Assembly: GCA_016713535.1 (NCBI GenBank)
Contig: JADJOY010000010.1
Coordinates: 248,001 to 312,000, forward strand
Length of the DNA stretch: 64,000 bases
Source of the DNA: Deltaproteobacteria bacterium
GTDB taxonomy: Bacteria; JADJOY01
Direction: 5' to 3'
Part shown: one piece after another, positions 17,082 to 25,722 of the stretch
Numbering within the stretch: position 1 is the first letter of the stretch
Layout: each line of letters begins with the position of its first letter
Position numbers and translations under genes: made by a program
The notes under the pieces: model-generated
Database searches by the model: none
Seen by the model: the letters and a program-made list of their open reading frames with translations, nothing else
What the model was told of the DNA's origin: nothing

Positions 17082-18757
17082 TGGCGGGCGTGGGGAGCGC
17101 CCCGGCGAGCGACGGCGCGGCTCTCGCGGCGCCGCGCTGGCGGCGGCTGCGCGCGCGGCTCACGCGGGTGCTGCCGAGCCGCACGGGGCTCGCGCGCGGG
17201 CTCAGGATCGTGGGGATCGTGCTGATCGTGGTGGGCGCCGACTTCGCGGCCGAGGCGCTCTGGCCGTATCCGCTCCACCACTGGATCGACGAGGCCTCGC
17301 CGCGGATCTCGCCTTCGTACCGGCGCTTCGCCGAGCCCACCGACGGGCTGGCGCGGGTCGCGTTCCACCTCCGACCCACCGCGCGCACCCGCGCGGTGAC
17401 GCTCTACTTCGGGCTCGACGGCGAGCTGATCGAGAGCTCGTTCGAGAGCCTGTTCCTGAGCGCCATCCCGGGCATGCCGAGCGCCTATCAGCGGTTCCGC
17501 GACGGCCAGCTCGTGGAGCGCGTCGAGCTCGGTGACGCGCCGGGGGCTGCGGCGCCGGTGCGCTTCCAGGTGCGCTTCGAGGGTGAGCGGCTGGTGGTGG
17601 TGCGCGACGGCGTCGTGCTGCCGGCGGTGCCGTTCACGCTCGGCGCCCGCAGCCTGGGGTTCGCGCTCTACCCGTCCTATCCGGCGGCGCGCTACCGCGC
17701 CGACTACGACCGCATCGAGAAACTGCGCTTCGTGCTCGAGCGCGGCGGCGAGCGCTCGGTGGTGCGCGGGTGGGGTCCCTGGACCGGGTGGTGGGGGCGG
17801 CCGTTCTTCCTGGCGGCGATCGCGATCGGACTGTGGTGGAAGTCGAACCGGTCACGGGCCGCGCGCGTGGCGCTCGTCGCGCTGCCGTCGACGTTGCTCG
17901 CGTTGCCGACGGTGCTGGTGCTGATGACCGCGATCCGCGGGCCGTGGGCGGCCAAGGACGAGCGCTTCTTCGACGCGAACGGGTTTCGCCTCGAGCGCTA
18001 TCTGGCGTCGCGGGGGCACGCGCAGCCGCTACCCGCGGACGCGATCGTGGTCGCGTCGTTCGGCGGCTCGAGCACCGAAGGCGATCCCTACGATCGCCCC
18101 ACCGACACCTACGACTATCCGAGCCGGTTGCAGGCGCTGCTCAGGGGCACCGACGGCTACCGCGACCGCGAGGTCGAGGTCCTCAACATGGGGAAGGTCG
18201 GCGTGTCGTTCGACTCGATCATCCAGATCATGGACGACGTGCTGCCGCGGGTGCGGCCGCGGGTGATCACGCTCTCGTCGGTCTACAACAATGCGTTCGG
18301 CTTCAAGGTGACGAGCATCTTCGCCCACGTCACCGGGCATCCGGGTGCCGACGCCTCGGGATTCGGACCCAACTTCGAGTCGTTCGAGCACGCGCTCGGC
18401 TGCATCGCCGACCTCACGCGCGGGAACGGCGCCACGCCGCTCTGGATCGAGGAGTTCGTGGATCGGCGCTACTTCCTCGATCGCGACCTGCTCGGCGAGT
18501 ACCAGGCGCTCCTCGCGCGGGTCGCGAGCGAGCGGGGCGTCGATCTGGTGCGTTTCCAGGACGACGTCGACCGCGAGCCGAACCGGCTCCTCTTCTTCGA
18601 GTACGTCCACCCCACGAGCCTGGGCTACGACTGGATGGCGCGCCGGCTCGGCGAGTGGTTCGTGGCGAATCGCGAGAAGGTGCTTGCGCCGCTGCCCGAT
18701 CCGCCGCCGACCCGCCGCGCGAGCGAGATCGAGCTCTGCCGCGAGTTCCTGCGGTAG
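17081..18757 (+). CDS. Membrane SGNH/GDSL-hydrolase-like protein (second copy)
   Basis: A 558-aa protein with TM segments near residues 40-60 and 240-300. It has an extracytoplasmic domain between them and a C-terminal SGNH-like domain: VVASFGGSSTEGDPYDRPTD (block I Ser), SSVYNNAFG and FEYVHPTSLGYDWMARRL (catalytic His). In the last motif Glu-Tyr-Val-His replaces the usual Asp-x-x-His, so the charge-relay residue may be Glu or absent. It has the same architecture as the gene before it and overlaps it by one base. The pair probably works on the same surface polymer or lipid (inference). Confidence 0.82.
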   Translation: MAGVGSAPASDGAALAAPRWRRLRARLTRVLPSRTGLARGLRIVGIVLIVVGADFAAEALWPYPLHHWIDEASPRISPSYRRFAEPTDGLARVAFHLRPTARTRAVTLYFGLDGELIESSFESLFLSAIPGMPSAYQRFRDGQLVERVELGDAPGAAAPVRFQVRFEGERLVVVRDGVVLPAVPFTLGARSLGFALYPSYPAARYRADYDRIEKLRFVLERGGERSVVRGWGPWTGWWGRPFFLAAIAIGLWWKSNRSRAARVALVALPSTLLALPTVLVLMTAIRGPWAAKDERFFDANGFRLERYLASRGHAQPLPADAIVVASFGGSSTEGDPYDRPTDTYDYPSRLQALLRGTDGYRDREVEVLNMGKVGVSFDSIIQIMDDVLPRVRPRVITLSSVYNNAFGFKVTSIFAHVTGHPGADASGFGPNFESFEHALGCIADLTRGNGATPLWIEEFVDRRYFLDRDLLGEYQALLARVASERGVDLVRFQDDVDREPNRLLFFEYVHPTSLGYDWMARRLGEWFVANREKVLAPLPDPPPTRRASEIELCREFLR

Positions 18758-18825
18758 CCACCGCGGGCGACCTGACGCTCGCCCCTGAGCTCCCACGAAA
18801 CGGGGTTTGGATCGTGGGTGTGTAG

Positions 18826-18845
18826 GGGAGGGCGCGAGCCCTCCC
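18826..18845. terminator. Stem-loop between convergent genes
   Basis: A perfect 8-bp stem GGGAGGGC/GCCCTCCC with GCGA tetraloop, followed by GATTTCTC. It lies between the stops of the plus gene ending 18757 and the minus gene ending 18901. A bidirectional terminator is plausible, although the T tract is weak. Confidence 0.6.
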
Positions 18846-18900
18846 GATTTCTCGCGGGGCGATCGTGGTTCGCGGCCGCAGCAGCGGGACCGCCTGGGGC

Positions 18901-20889
18901 CTACGGCGCGACGGGTAGCGACACCACGCCGGCTTCGCCGGCGGCGACCAGCAGCCGGTCTTGGTAGCGCACCGTGCTCATCGCCCAGCCGGGTGTCTCG
19001 TAGCGCCGGCCGATCGTGGGCGGCGACGAGCTCTCGTCGAGGTGCGCCACACCGGCCGGCCCGGTGCTCACCCAAAGGCCGTCCTGCTCGCGGGTCACCT
19101 GGTACACGTAGCCGCCGACGTGCTGCGTCCACCTGAGCGGTGGGTCGGTCGGCGACGCCGCGAGGTCGAAGGCGCGCACGTCACCTTGCGGCGTGCCGGC
19201 GTAGAGCGTGTCACCGTCCACGGTGATCGCGGTCGCGACCGGTCCGATCTTGAGCGGTCCGAGGGTCGCCCACTTGAGCACGCCCACGCGCCGCGGCGGG
19301 TCTTCGTCGGCGCGGAAGATCGCGACGCCTTCGCCGACTGTGCCGACGTACGCGTACGGTCCGCGCCCTGCGACTTCGAGGGTGTAGCCGCCGGAGAACG
19401 TCTCGCCGAGCATCTCGAAGCCCGCCGAGGTGCGCTTGAGGACGCCGAAGCCCACCTGCGAGTTCGCGAGGTAGACGTACTTCCCGACCACCGCCACGTC
19501 CCACGCGTGGCCGCCGCGGTCGGCGACCTCGATCCGCTCGGGCAGCCCGCCCTCGACTGGCCGCGTGATCAGCAGCCAGCCCAGCACGTCGCCGATCCAC
19601 AGCTCGTCGTCCACCACGAGCAGTCCGCGCGCGAGCCCCTCGGTCTTGAGCACGCCGATCTCGGCGGGCTTGGTGCGATCGGCGAGCGAGAACACGTGCA
19701 GCCCGTGCGCGCCGGCGGTCGAGTAGGCCTGGTCACCGACCACCTTGATGCGGTGGAAGAAGGGGGGTGGCTGGAACGCATACGCGACCGGCGGAACGCC
19801 CGGCTGGCGGACGTCGAGGGCGTAGACGCCTCGCGGCCCGAATGCGAACGGCAGGAGCGACGGATCGGCGAACGGTAGTGCCGGCTGCGGTGGAGCGGGC
19901 GCCGCGGCGAGGTCGAGGTGGTCGATCCAGTGTGGATGCGCGGGGTCGCTGACGTCGGCGACGCGCACCGGCGTTCCCTCGGAGGCCGCGTACGCGCGGT
20001 CGCCCTGGACCGCGACCCAGTCGCAGAAGTCGATGTCCGCCCACTTTCCCACCAGCTTGGGGTGGCGCGGATCGCTCACGTCCGCGGTGAGCAGCCCGCG
20101 CGCTCCGTGCGACAGGTACGCAAAGCTGCCCTTGATCGCGACGTGGCGCGGCATGGGGTCGGTGGGCTTGGGGCGCACGTCGTAGGGCACATCGAGCACG
20201 CCGAGGAGTGCCGGGTTCGACGGGTCGACGAGGTCGAAGATCATGAGCTTCTCGCTACCGACCGCGTACGCGCGGTCGCCCTCGACCACGATCTGCGCGT
20301 AGCTCTCGCCCGACGCAATCTGCCGCACCAGCTCGGGCGGCCCGGGCTCGCGCATCCTGTACACGGCGAGCCCGCCGTGCTCTTTGAACGCGAGGTAGAG
20401 GTAGCCCTTGCCCATCGCGATCGAGAGCGCGTAGCCGAGCCCACGGTGGCGGGCGATCTCCTTCATCTGGCCGGGCTCGGAGGCGTCGATCGTGATGAGC
20501 CCTTCGTATCCCGCCGCGGCGTACACGCGGTCGCCGTGGGAGAGACCTGCGTGGGTCGAGTTGCCGACGTTGATCGTGGACGCGATCTCGAGGTGGCCGT
20601 CGGGCTTGGGGCGCAGCTCGACGATCGAGAACCCGACCCCCGCCGCGAAGCCGCCCGGCACCGGCGTCGCGAAGCGGCAGATCGAGCCCCACAACACCGA
20701 GATCCGCTCCTGCTGCGTCACCCAGTTCCACGCCTTCTGGAAGTTCCGCTGCATCCACACGAAGCCGTGGCTCTCGCCGGAACGCCTGTCCTCGGCGTGC
20801 GCGAGCTGCGCCGTGACGAGTGGCCCCGCGATCGACGCGAGAGCAAGCGTGACCGCGAGCGAAAGCGCTCGTGAGCGGTGACTTCGCAT
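18901..20889 (-). CDS. Secreted LVIVD-repeat beta-propeller protein
   Basis: A 662-aa protein with a clear Sec signal peptide (LSLAVTLALASIAG, cleavage after AHA). Repeated LVIVD blades include LLTADVSDPRHPKLVGKWAD, VRVADVSDPAHPHWID, LMIFDLVDPSNPALLGV and LHVFSLADRTKPAEIGVL, with VxGDxAYAx cores between. This is the periplasmic or surface propeller of the second redox module. It is transcribed away from the membrane-protein/cytochrome fusion at 21177. The start at 20889 is chosen for its signal peptide; the upstream in-frame extension is low-complexity. LVIVD repeats are widespread but functionally undefined. Confidence 0.9.
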   Translation of the reverse strand: MRSHRSRALSLAVTLALASIAGPLVTAQLAHAEDRRSGESHGFVWMQRNFQKAWNWVTQQERISVLWGSICRFATPVPGGFAAGVGFSIVELRPKPDGHLEIASTINVGNSTHAGLSHGDRVYAAAGYEGLITIDASEPGQMKEIARHRGLGYALSIAMGKGYLYLAFKEHGGLAVYRMREPGPPELVRQIASGESYAQIVVEGDRAYAVGSEKLMIFDLVDPSNPALLGVLDVPYDVRPKPTDPMPRHVAIKGSFAYLSHGARGLLTADVSDPRHPKLVGKWADIDFCDWVAVQGDRAYAASEGTPVRVADVSDPAHPHWIDHLDLAAAPAPPQPALPFADPSLLPFAFGPRGVYALDVRQPGVPPVAYAFQPPPFFHRIKVVGDQAYSTAGAHGLHVFSLADRTKPAEIGVLKTEGLARGLLVVDDELWIGDVLGWLLITRPVEGGLPERIEVADRGGHAWDVAVVGKYVYLANSQVGFGVLKRTSAGFEMLGETFSGGYTLEVAGRGPYAYVGTVGEGVAIFRADEDPPRRVGVLKWATLGPLKIGPVATAITVDGDTLYAGTPQGDVRAFDLAASPTDPPLRWTQHVGGYVYQVTREQDGLWVSTGPAGVAHLDESSSPPTIGRRYETPGWAMSTVRYQDRLLVAAGEAGVVSLPVAP

Positions 20890-21176
20890 CGAGATCCGGG
20901 CCAGCGGTGGCTGCGGTCGCGAGCGCCACGCGGGGATCTGCAGCATGCCAGAGCGGATGACCGATCGCCCAGCTTGCGCCACGAATGGACTCGTCAAGAT
21001 GCGCGCGCCAGCGGCACGCCGCGAGCGAAGCGAGTGGCTTGGGGGTGGGGCCCCGCCGAGACCGCGATCTTGGCGGGGCGGGGGTCTGGAACAGGCCCCC
21101 GCAGCGACTCGTCGCGAGCGACTATAGTGGCCGCCTCCCCGCACCTTCAACCGAAGCCGCAGGATCCCTCGCGCTC
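20890..21176. other. Divergent intergenic region with hairpin
   Basis: A 287-bp region between divergent redox genes, so it should hold two promoters, but no convincing -35/-10 pair is visible. An inverted repeat GCCCCGCC (21048-21055) and GGCGGGGC (21070-21077) can form a stem-loop. A candidate AGGA ribosome site sits at 21161-21164 before the GTG at 21177. Confidence 0.5.
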
Positions 21177-23858
21177 GTGCTGGAACGCTCAGGTTCCGAC
21201 GTCTGGTTGCTGGTCCCGACCGCCGCGGCGTGCGCGCTGTGTGTCACGCACAGCCTGCGGGTCCGCGGACGCGCCGCCACCGCGCGCATCTTCGGCGTGT
21301 GCGTGGCGTTCGTGATGGCGAAGGGCGCGATCGACGTGCCGCGGCTCGTCGACGAGATGCCGTACCGGATGCACCTCTCGATCTTCCAGGTCGGGCGCTA
21401 CAACCTCGGCGTGTTCCTGGGCCTTTGGCCGCTGATCCGGCTGGTGTCGCTCTACGTGGGGCTCGTCGGCGCCGAACTCTTGCTCTCGCGAACCTCGCGG
21501 CGCGATCGCTTCTGGTCGCTCAACGGGCTGGCGCTCTTTCTCTACTGCATGGCGGGCGAAGCCGTGGAGCACGCCAACCTGGCGCTCGGCTGGTGGACGT
21601 GGCAGCCGTGGATGCGGCTCGGCACCGACGTGCCGGCCCCCCTCCACTTCTTCTTCACCTGGATCGAGGTGGCGGTGGGCTGCTACCCGTCGATCCTGAT
21701 CTGCTTCCTGGTGGCCAAGCGTCCCGAGACGCGGGTTCGGAAGGCGTTCACACACCTCGCCGCATATTACGTGTTCCTGATCGTCATCTCGGGCGTGGCG
21801 CCGATGCTCCGCAACCCGATCCTGATCCCTGTCGCGGTGCTGCTCATGCTGATCGGGCTCTTCCCGGTGGGTCCTCGCATCGTGCCGGGTGAGCTTCGCC
21901 GTGCGCTCGCCGACCCCCGCACCCGCGCCGCGCACGGCGCCGGCCCTCGAGCCGTGAGCGGCGAGGCACGTCCGCGTCCGCGCGGTCCGTGGCTGCTCGC
22001 GGCGGTGGTGTGGATGGCCGCGCTGAGCGGCGGCGTGAACCTCGCGACCCAATCGTGGAGCCCATTCTTCCGCCTCAACCTGTTGCTCCATCCGGCGCTC
22101 GCGGTGGTGGCGCTGGGGCTCGTGCTGCGCGAGGCGCTGAAGCGGCTTCGGGCCGGCGGAACGCGTACGCCGTGGACGTTCCGCATCGGGCTCGTGCTGC
22201 TCTTCGCGATCCTGCCGGTGCGCTCGTACGTGCTCGCCAACGTGCCGTCGATCCCGCCGGACGCCGTCGACGGCCGGATGGTGTTGCCGGGGGTGGTGGT
22301 GGGGCTGGCGCTGGTGCTTGCCGGGCTGGTGAGGCCGGCGCGCTCGCCGGGCGGTCCACGCAACGTGCTCGCGGCGATCGCTGTGACGCTGCCGTGGCTG
22401 ATGGCGACGGCGATGGGCGCGGTGATCCTGCTGCGGTCGGGCGGCGGCCACGATCGGCGGCTCTTCAACGTCCACGCGCTCTGGGGCGGGCTCGCGGCCC
22501 TGACGGGGTGGCTCGCGGCGGCGGCGCTCGACGACCGCGGACGGCGCCTCGGTGGCTGGGCTCGCGGCCTGGTGGTGGGGGGCGGGGCGCTGGTGGGGCT
22601 GGCGCTCGCCGCCAACGCCGCGCTCGGGGTGTGGGGCTCGCCGCAACTCGTCGAGGTTCGCACCGATCCGCGTCCGGGCTCGCCGGCGTCGCGCGTGCCC
22701 ACCTTCGGCACACCGCTCGAGGCGCGCTGGCTCGCGATCTCCGATGGCTGCGGGGGGGCCGACGGCTGCCACGCCGAGATCGTCACAGAGGTGCGCCACT
22801 CGCTCCACGGCGCGGCGTTCGCGGCGCGGCTCTCCGCCGGTGGTGACGGCGCGAGCGCCTTCGGTCCCGGCTGCCTCGGCTGCCACGTGCCGAGCGCGCT
22901 CGCGGGTTTCCGCGAGGGAGCCGCGCCGATGCCTGTCGCCGCGCCCGAGGGGGACGCGGTCGGCTGCATCCTCTGCCACTCGGTCGAGCAGGCGTCGGTC
23001 GATCCCCCGTGGGGGGCGAGCTACCGGCTGCGCCTCGACGGTGACCTTCTGGCGCCGTTCCTGAGTGGCGCGCTCGGTGGCGGCTGGCGCGGCGTGGGTG
23101 AGCGCTACGCGATCGGCCTCAACGCCCGCGCCCACGGCCGCGCGTTCGGCGGACCGGTCCTCTCCGACGAGCAGCTCTGCCACACCTGTCACCACCTCCA
23201 GATCCGCACCATCACCGTCGGCATCCCGTGCGCCGACTGCCACATGCCACGCGCCACCAAGCTGGGCGAGACCGGCGAGCACAGGAGCCACCGCTTCCTG
23301 GGCGCGAACGCGGCGATGGCGCAGGCCACCGGGGACGCGGGCCGCGCCGAGCTTCTGGCCAGCCGGGCGCTCGCCGCGTGCCTGGTCGACACGCCGCCGT
23401 CGCGCGACGAGGAGCGCGACGCGACCCGTCCGCCGGTTGCGCCGGAGGCGTTCGAGGTGCCGTGTCTGCCGATCGCGCTGCGGCTGGTTGCGAGCGGCTC
23501 GGGCACCGCGGTTGCGCCCGCCGCCCCGCGGCTCGAGGTGCGGACCTCGAACCCGTGGATGACCCACGGCTTTCCCTCGGGCTCGCTCGGCGCCGTCGAG
23601 GTCTGGCTCGAGGTAACGGTGCGCGATGCATCCGGCGGGGAGGTCCTCGCGGTCGGCGGCGTCGATGAGCGCGGCGCGGTGACCGCGGACGCGCCGCGCC
23701 TCGGCGACCCGTCGCCTCCCGCGCCACGGGCGCCGGGCTCGTGGCACGAGCCGCCGTCGCGCGCCGCGCGCCAGCTCCTTCCCGGCGATGATCGCGTCGA
23801 CGTGTTCGAGCTGCCCGCGGGTGCTGCCTCAGTGGCGGCGCTCGACGTGTCGGCCTAG
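21177..23858 (+). CDS. Fusion of conserved polytopic membrane domain to a pentaheme cytochrome
   Basis: A 893-aa protein from the GTG at 21177. Residues 1 to about 255 are the unknown membrane family (KGAIDVPRLVDEMPYRMHL, GRYNLGVF, LGWWTWQPW, VISGVAPMLRNPILIP). Residues about 270-510 hold further membrane helices. Five heme motifs follow: an unusual C-X5-CH (CGGADGCH, about 525), CLGCH (565), CILCH (598), CHTCH (668) and CADCH (686). The C-terminus keeps a shortened version of the beta domain (VRTSNPWMTHGFPSGSLG, VEVWLEVTV) common to the other pentaheme proteins. The gene fusion links the membrane family directly to the cytochrome. It is followed by the propeller gene at 23979. Confidence 0.87.
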   Translation: MLERSGSDVWLLVPTAAACALCVTHSLRVRGRAATARIFGVCVAFVMAKGAIDVPRLVDEMPYRMHLSIFQVGRYNLGVFLGLWPLIRLVSLYVGLVGAELLLSRTSRRDRFWSLNGLALFLYCMAGEAVEHANLALGWWTWQPWMRLGTDVPAPLHFFFTWIEVAVGCYPSILICFLVAKRPETRVRKAFTHLAAYYVFLIVISGVAPMLRNPILIPVAVLLMLIGLFPVGPRIVPGELRRALADPRTRAAHGAGPRAVSGEARPRPRGPWLLAAVVWMAALSGGVNLATQSWSPFFRLNLLLHPALAVVALGLVLREALKRLRAGGTRTPWTFRIGLVLLFAILPVRSYVLANVPSIPPDAVDGRMVLPGVVVGLALVLAGLVRPARSPGGPRNVLAAIAVTLPWLMATAMGAVILLRSGGGHDRRLFNVHALWGGLAALTGWLAAAALDDRGRRLGGWARGLVVGGGALVGLALAANAALGVWGSPQLVEVRTDPRPGSPASRVPTFGTPLEARWLAISDGCGGADGCHAEIVTEVRHSLHGAAFAARLSAGGDGASAFGPGCLGCHVPSALAGFREGAAPMPVAAPEGDAVGCILCHSVEQASVDPPWGASYRLRLDGDLLAPFLSGALGGGWRGVGERYAIGLNARAHGRAFGGPVLSDEQLCHTCHHLQIRTITVGIPCADCHMPRATKLGETGEHRSHRFLGANAAMAQATGDAGRAELLASRALAACLVDTPPSRDEERDATRPPVAPEAFEVPCLPIALRLVASGSGTAVAPAAPRLEVRTSNPWMTHGFPSGSLGAVEVWLEVTVRDASGGEVLAVGGVDERGAVTADAPRLGDPSPPAPRAPGSWHEPPSRAARQLLPGDDRVDVFELPAGAASVAALDVSA

Positions 23859-23978
23859 TGGAAGTATCGCAAGGTGTCGGCGGCGGCCTGGGCCATGAGT
23901 GGCGGCGCCGGCGCCGCGCCCACACTCACGGTCGCTCGCCGTACCGAGCGCCTCACCCCCCTGGCTCGCTGAGGAAAC

Positions 23979-25712
23979 GTGACCGCGATCGACTCCGAGC
24001 ACGCCGCGTTCGCGCCCGAGGGCGCGCCCACGACGGCCCCGCAGCCGCCCATCGTCGGCTCGCGCGCCCGCACCGTGGTGCTCCTGCTCCTCGACGCGGC
24101 GCTCTTCGTGGTGCTCGCCTACAAGGGCATCGAGTACGCCCTGCTCGGCCTCGACGGCGTGGTGCCGCTCGGCATCGGGCTCGCGGTGCTCGGTGCCGCT
24201 GCGGGGACGCTGCTCGGCTTCTTCGCGCTCACCCACGAGCGGCTCGGCGTCGAGTCCCGCGAGCGCTGGTGGGACCAGCTCCTCGGCATGGTGATCGTGT
24301 GCGGCGGGCCGCTGGCACTGGTGCTGAGCGCCGTGACCAAGGGCTACACGAACGTGTGGATCCCGCTCGAGTGGCACAAGATCGCGCTCAACGTGCTGCT
24401 CATGGCGCGCATCGCCCCGAGCGGGGTTGTGGTGGCGATCGGAGTGGCGGTGACGCTCGCGGTCGCGCTGGCGCGCCGCAGGCGGGCCTCGGTGGCGGCG
24501 GCGATCGCGTTGCTGCTCGGCTGGGCGAGCCTGAGCGGCTGGTTCATCCTCTACGACCTCGGCTCGAGCAAGATGAAGGCGTACGTGATCGCCTTCGTGT
24601 TGCCGCTCGTCCTGGGGGCGGTGGCGGTCGGGCTCGGCTACGTGCGGTGGGCGATGCGGGCCGCGTTCGCGACCGCGCTCTCGTCACAGATCCTGTGGAT
24701 CTACGTGGGCTTCCTGCCATGGGAGCGGCTCCCGGATCCGTCCACCATGGGTCCCGCGATCACCCGCATCTATCCACGCCCCGGCGAGGCGCCCGGCTTC
24801 GACCTCCAGTACATGCGCGAGTTCGTTCTCTCGCACGACCGGCGCTTCCTCTTCACGTGTTACGGACCGAGCTCGGGCCTGGTGCGGATCGACCTCGCCA
24901 CCCACGAGGGCCAGGTGGTCGAGTTCCCCGGACTCGCGCGCTACCTGTGGTCGAACCCCGAGCGCGACCAGATCCTGAGCATGGACTGGGACAAGGGGAA
25001 CTTCCTGACCTTCCGCGGCGACCCGTTCGGGCTGGTGCGGCAGGTCAACATCCTCGAGCAGAACCGCATCGCGCCGTGGTCGTTCGCGGTGACGCCGGAT
25101 CGCATCTTCATCACCTTCCACGAGCAGCCGATCCTCGCCGAGTACGAACGAGAGACGCAGGCCTTCGTGCGCCAGCTTGCGATGCGCGACTTGGGCCTCA
25201 CGCGCTTCCGCAGCGGGCTGCTCAAGGTGCTCGCCGATCCCACCACCGGGCACCTCTTCGCCGAGCTCGGCATGACTGACCGCCGCGACCACTTCCTGCT
25301 GCTCGAGGTCGACCCGGTGTCGTTCACGATCGTCGACAAGCAGGTGCTGCCCGAGGGTGGGCTCGACTTCATCACGATCCCGGGGAAGAGCACCCTGTTG
25401 GCGGCGAGCTTCTTCTCGAACCGGTTCTACGAGTACTCGCTCGCGCCGCTGCGTCCGAAGCGGGTCTTCGAGGGGCCGCTCAACTCGCGCAACGTGCTCT
25501 ATGACCCGAAGCGCGACCTCTTCTACGCGCTCGCGTTTCTGCCCGGTGAGCTGTGGGCGTTCCGCTACGACGACCCGACCCAGATCGTGAAGCGGGTGCC
25601 GATCGGCAAGAAGGCGCAGTCGCTGATGCTCGACCCGGTCGACGACGTGTTGTGGGCGGGCAGCCAGGAGGGAGTGTTCCGGATCGAGCTCGCCAAGTGG
25701 CTCGCGCCGTGA
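23979..25712 (+). CDS. Membrane-anchored beta-propeller protein
   Basis: A 577-aa protein. GTG start with GAGG four bases upstream. Residues about 30-260 form six or so TM helices, and the rest is a soluble propeller. Blade-like repeats include FTCYGPSSGLVRIDLATHEG, LLKVLADPTTGHLFAELGMT, NVLYDPKRDLFYALAFLPG and a terminal VPIGKKAQSLMLDPVDDVLW. The last repeat matches LPVGKKPGSLALSPEGERIW in 58284-60251, showing homology. It resembles YncE-like propellers only in outline. It lies 10 bp upstream of the pentaheme cytochrome gene at 25723 and probably belongs to the same complex. Confidence 0.82.
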   Translation: MTAIDSEHAAFAPEGAPTTAPQPPIVGSRARTVVLLLLDAALFVVLAYKGIEYALLGLDGVVPLGIGLAVLGAAAGTLLGFFALTHERLGVESRERWWDQLLGMVIVCGGPLALVLSAVTKGYTNVWIPLEWHKIALNVLLMARIAPSGVVVAIGVAVTLAVALARRRRASVAAAIALLLGWASLSGWFILYDLGSSKMKAYVIAFVLPLVLGAVAVGLGYVRWAMRAAFATALSSQILWIYVGFLPWERLPDPSTMGPAITRIYPRPGEAPGFDLQYMREFVLSHDRRFLFTCYGPSSGLVRIDLATHEGQVVEFPGLARYLWSNPERDQILSMDWDKGNFLTFRGDPFGLVRQVNILEQNRIAPWSFAVTPDRIFITFHEQPILAEYERETQAFVRQLAMRDLGLTRFRSGLLKVLADPTTGHLFAELGMTDRRDHFLLLEVDPVSFTIVDKQVLPEGGLDFITIPGKSTLLAASFFSNRFYEYSLAPLRPKRVFEGPLNSRNVLYDPKRDLFYALAFLPGELWAFRYDDPTQIVKRVPIGKKAQSLMLDPVDDVLWAGSQEGVFRIELAKWLAP

Positions 25713-25722
25713 CGTCGCGCCC

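Noticed and set aside
21189-23747. 852-codon minus-strand frame opposite the fusion gene
   Set aside because: His/Arg-rich shadow with no domain; plus strand has TM helices and heme motifs.
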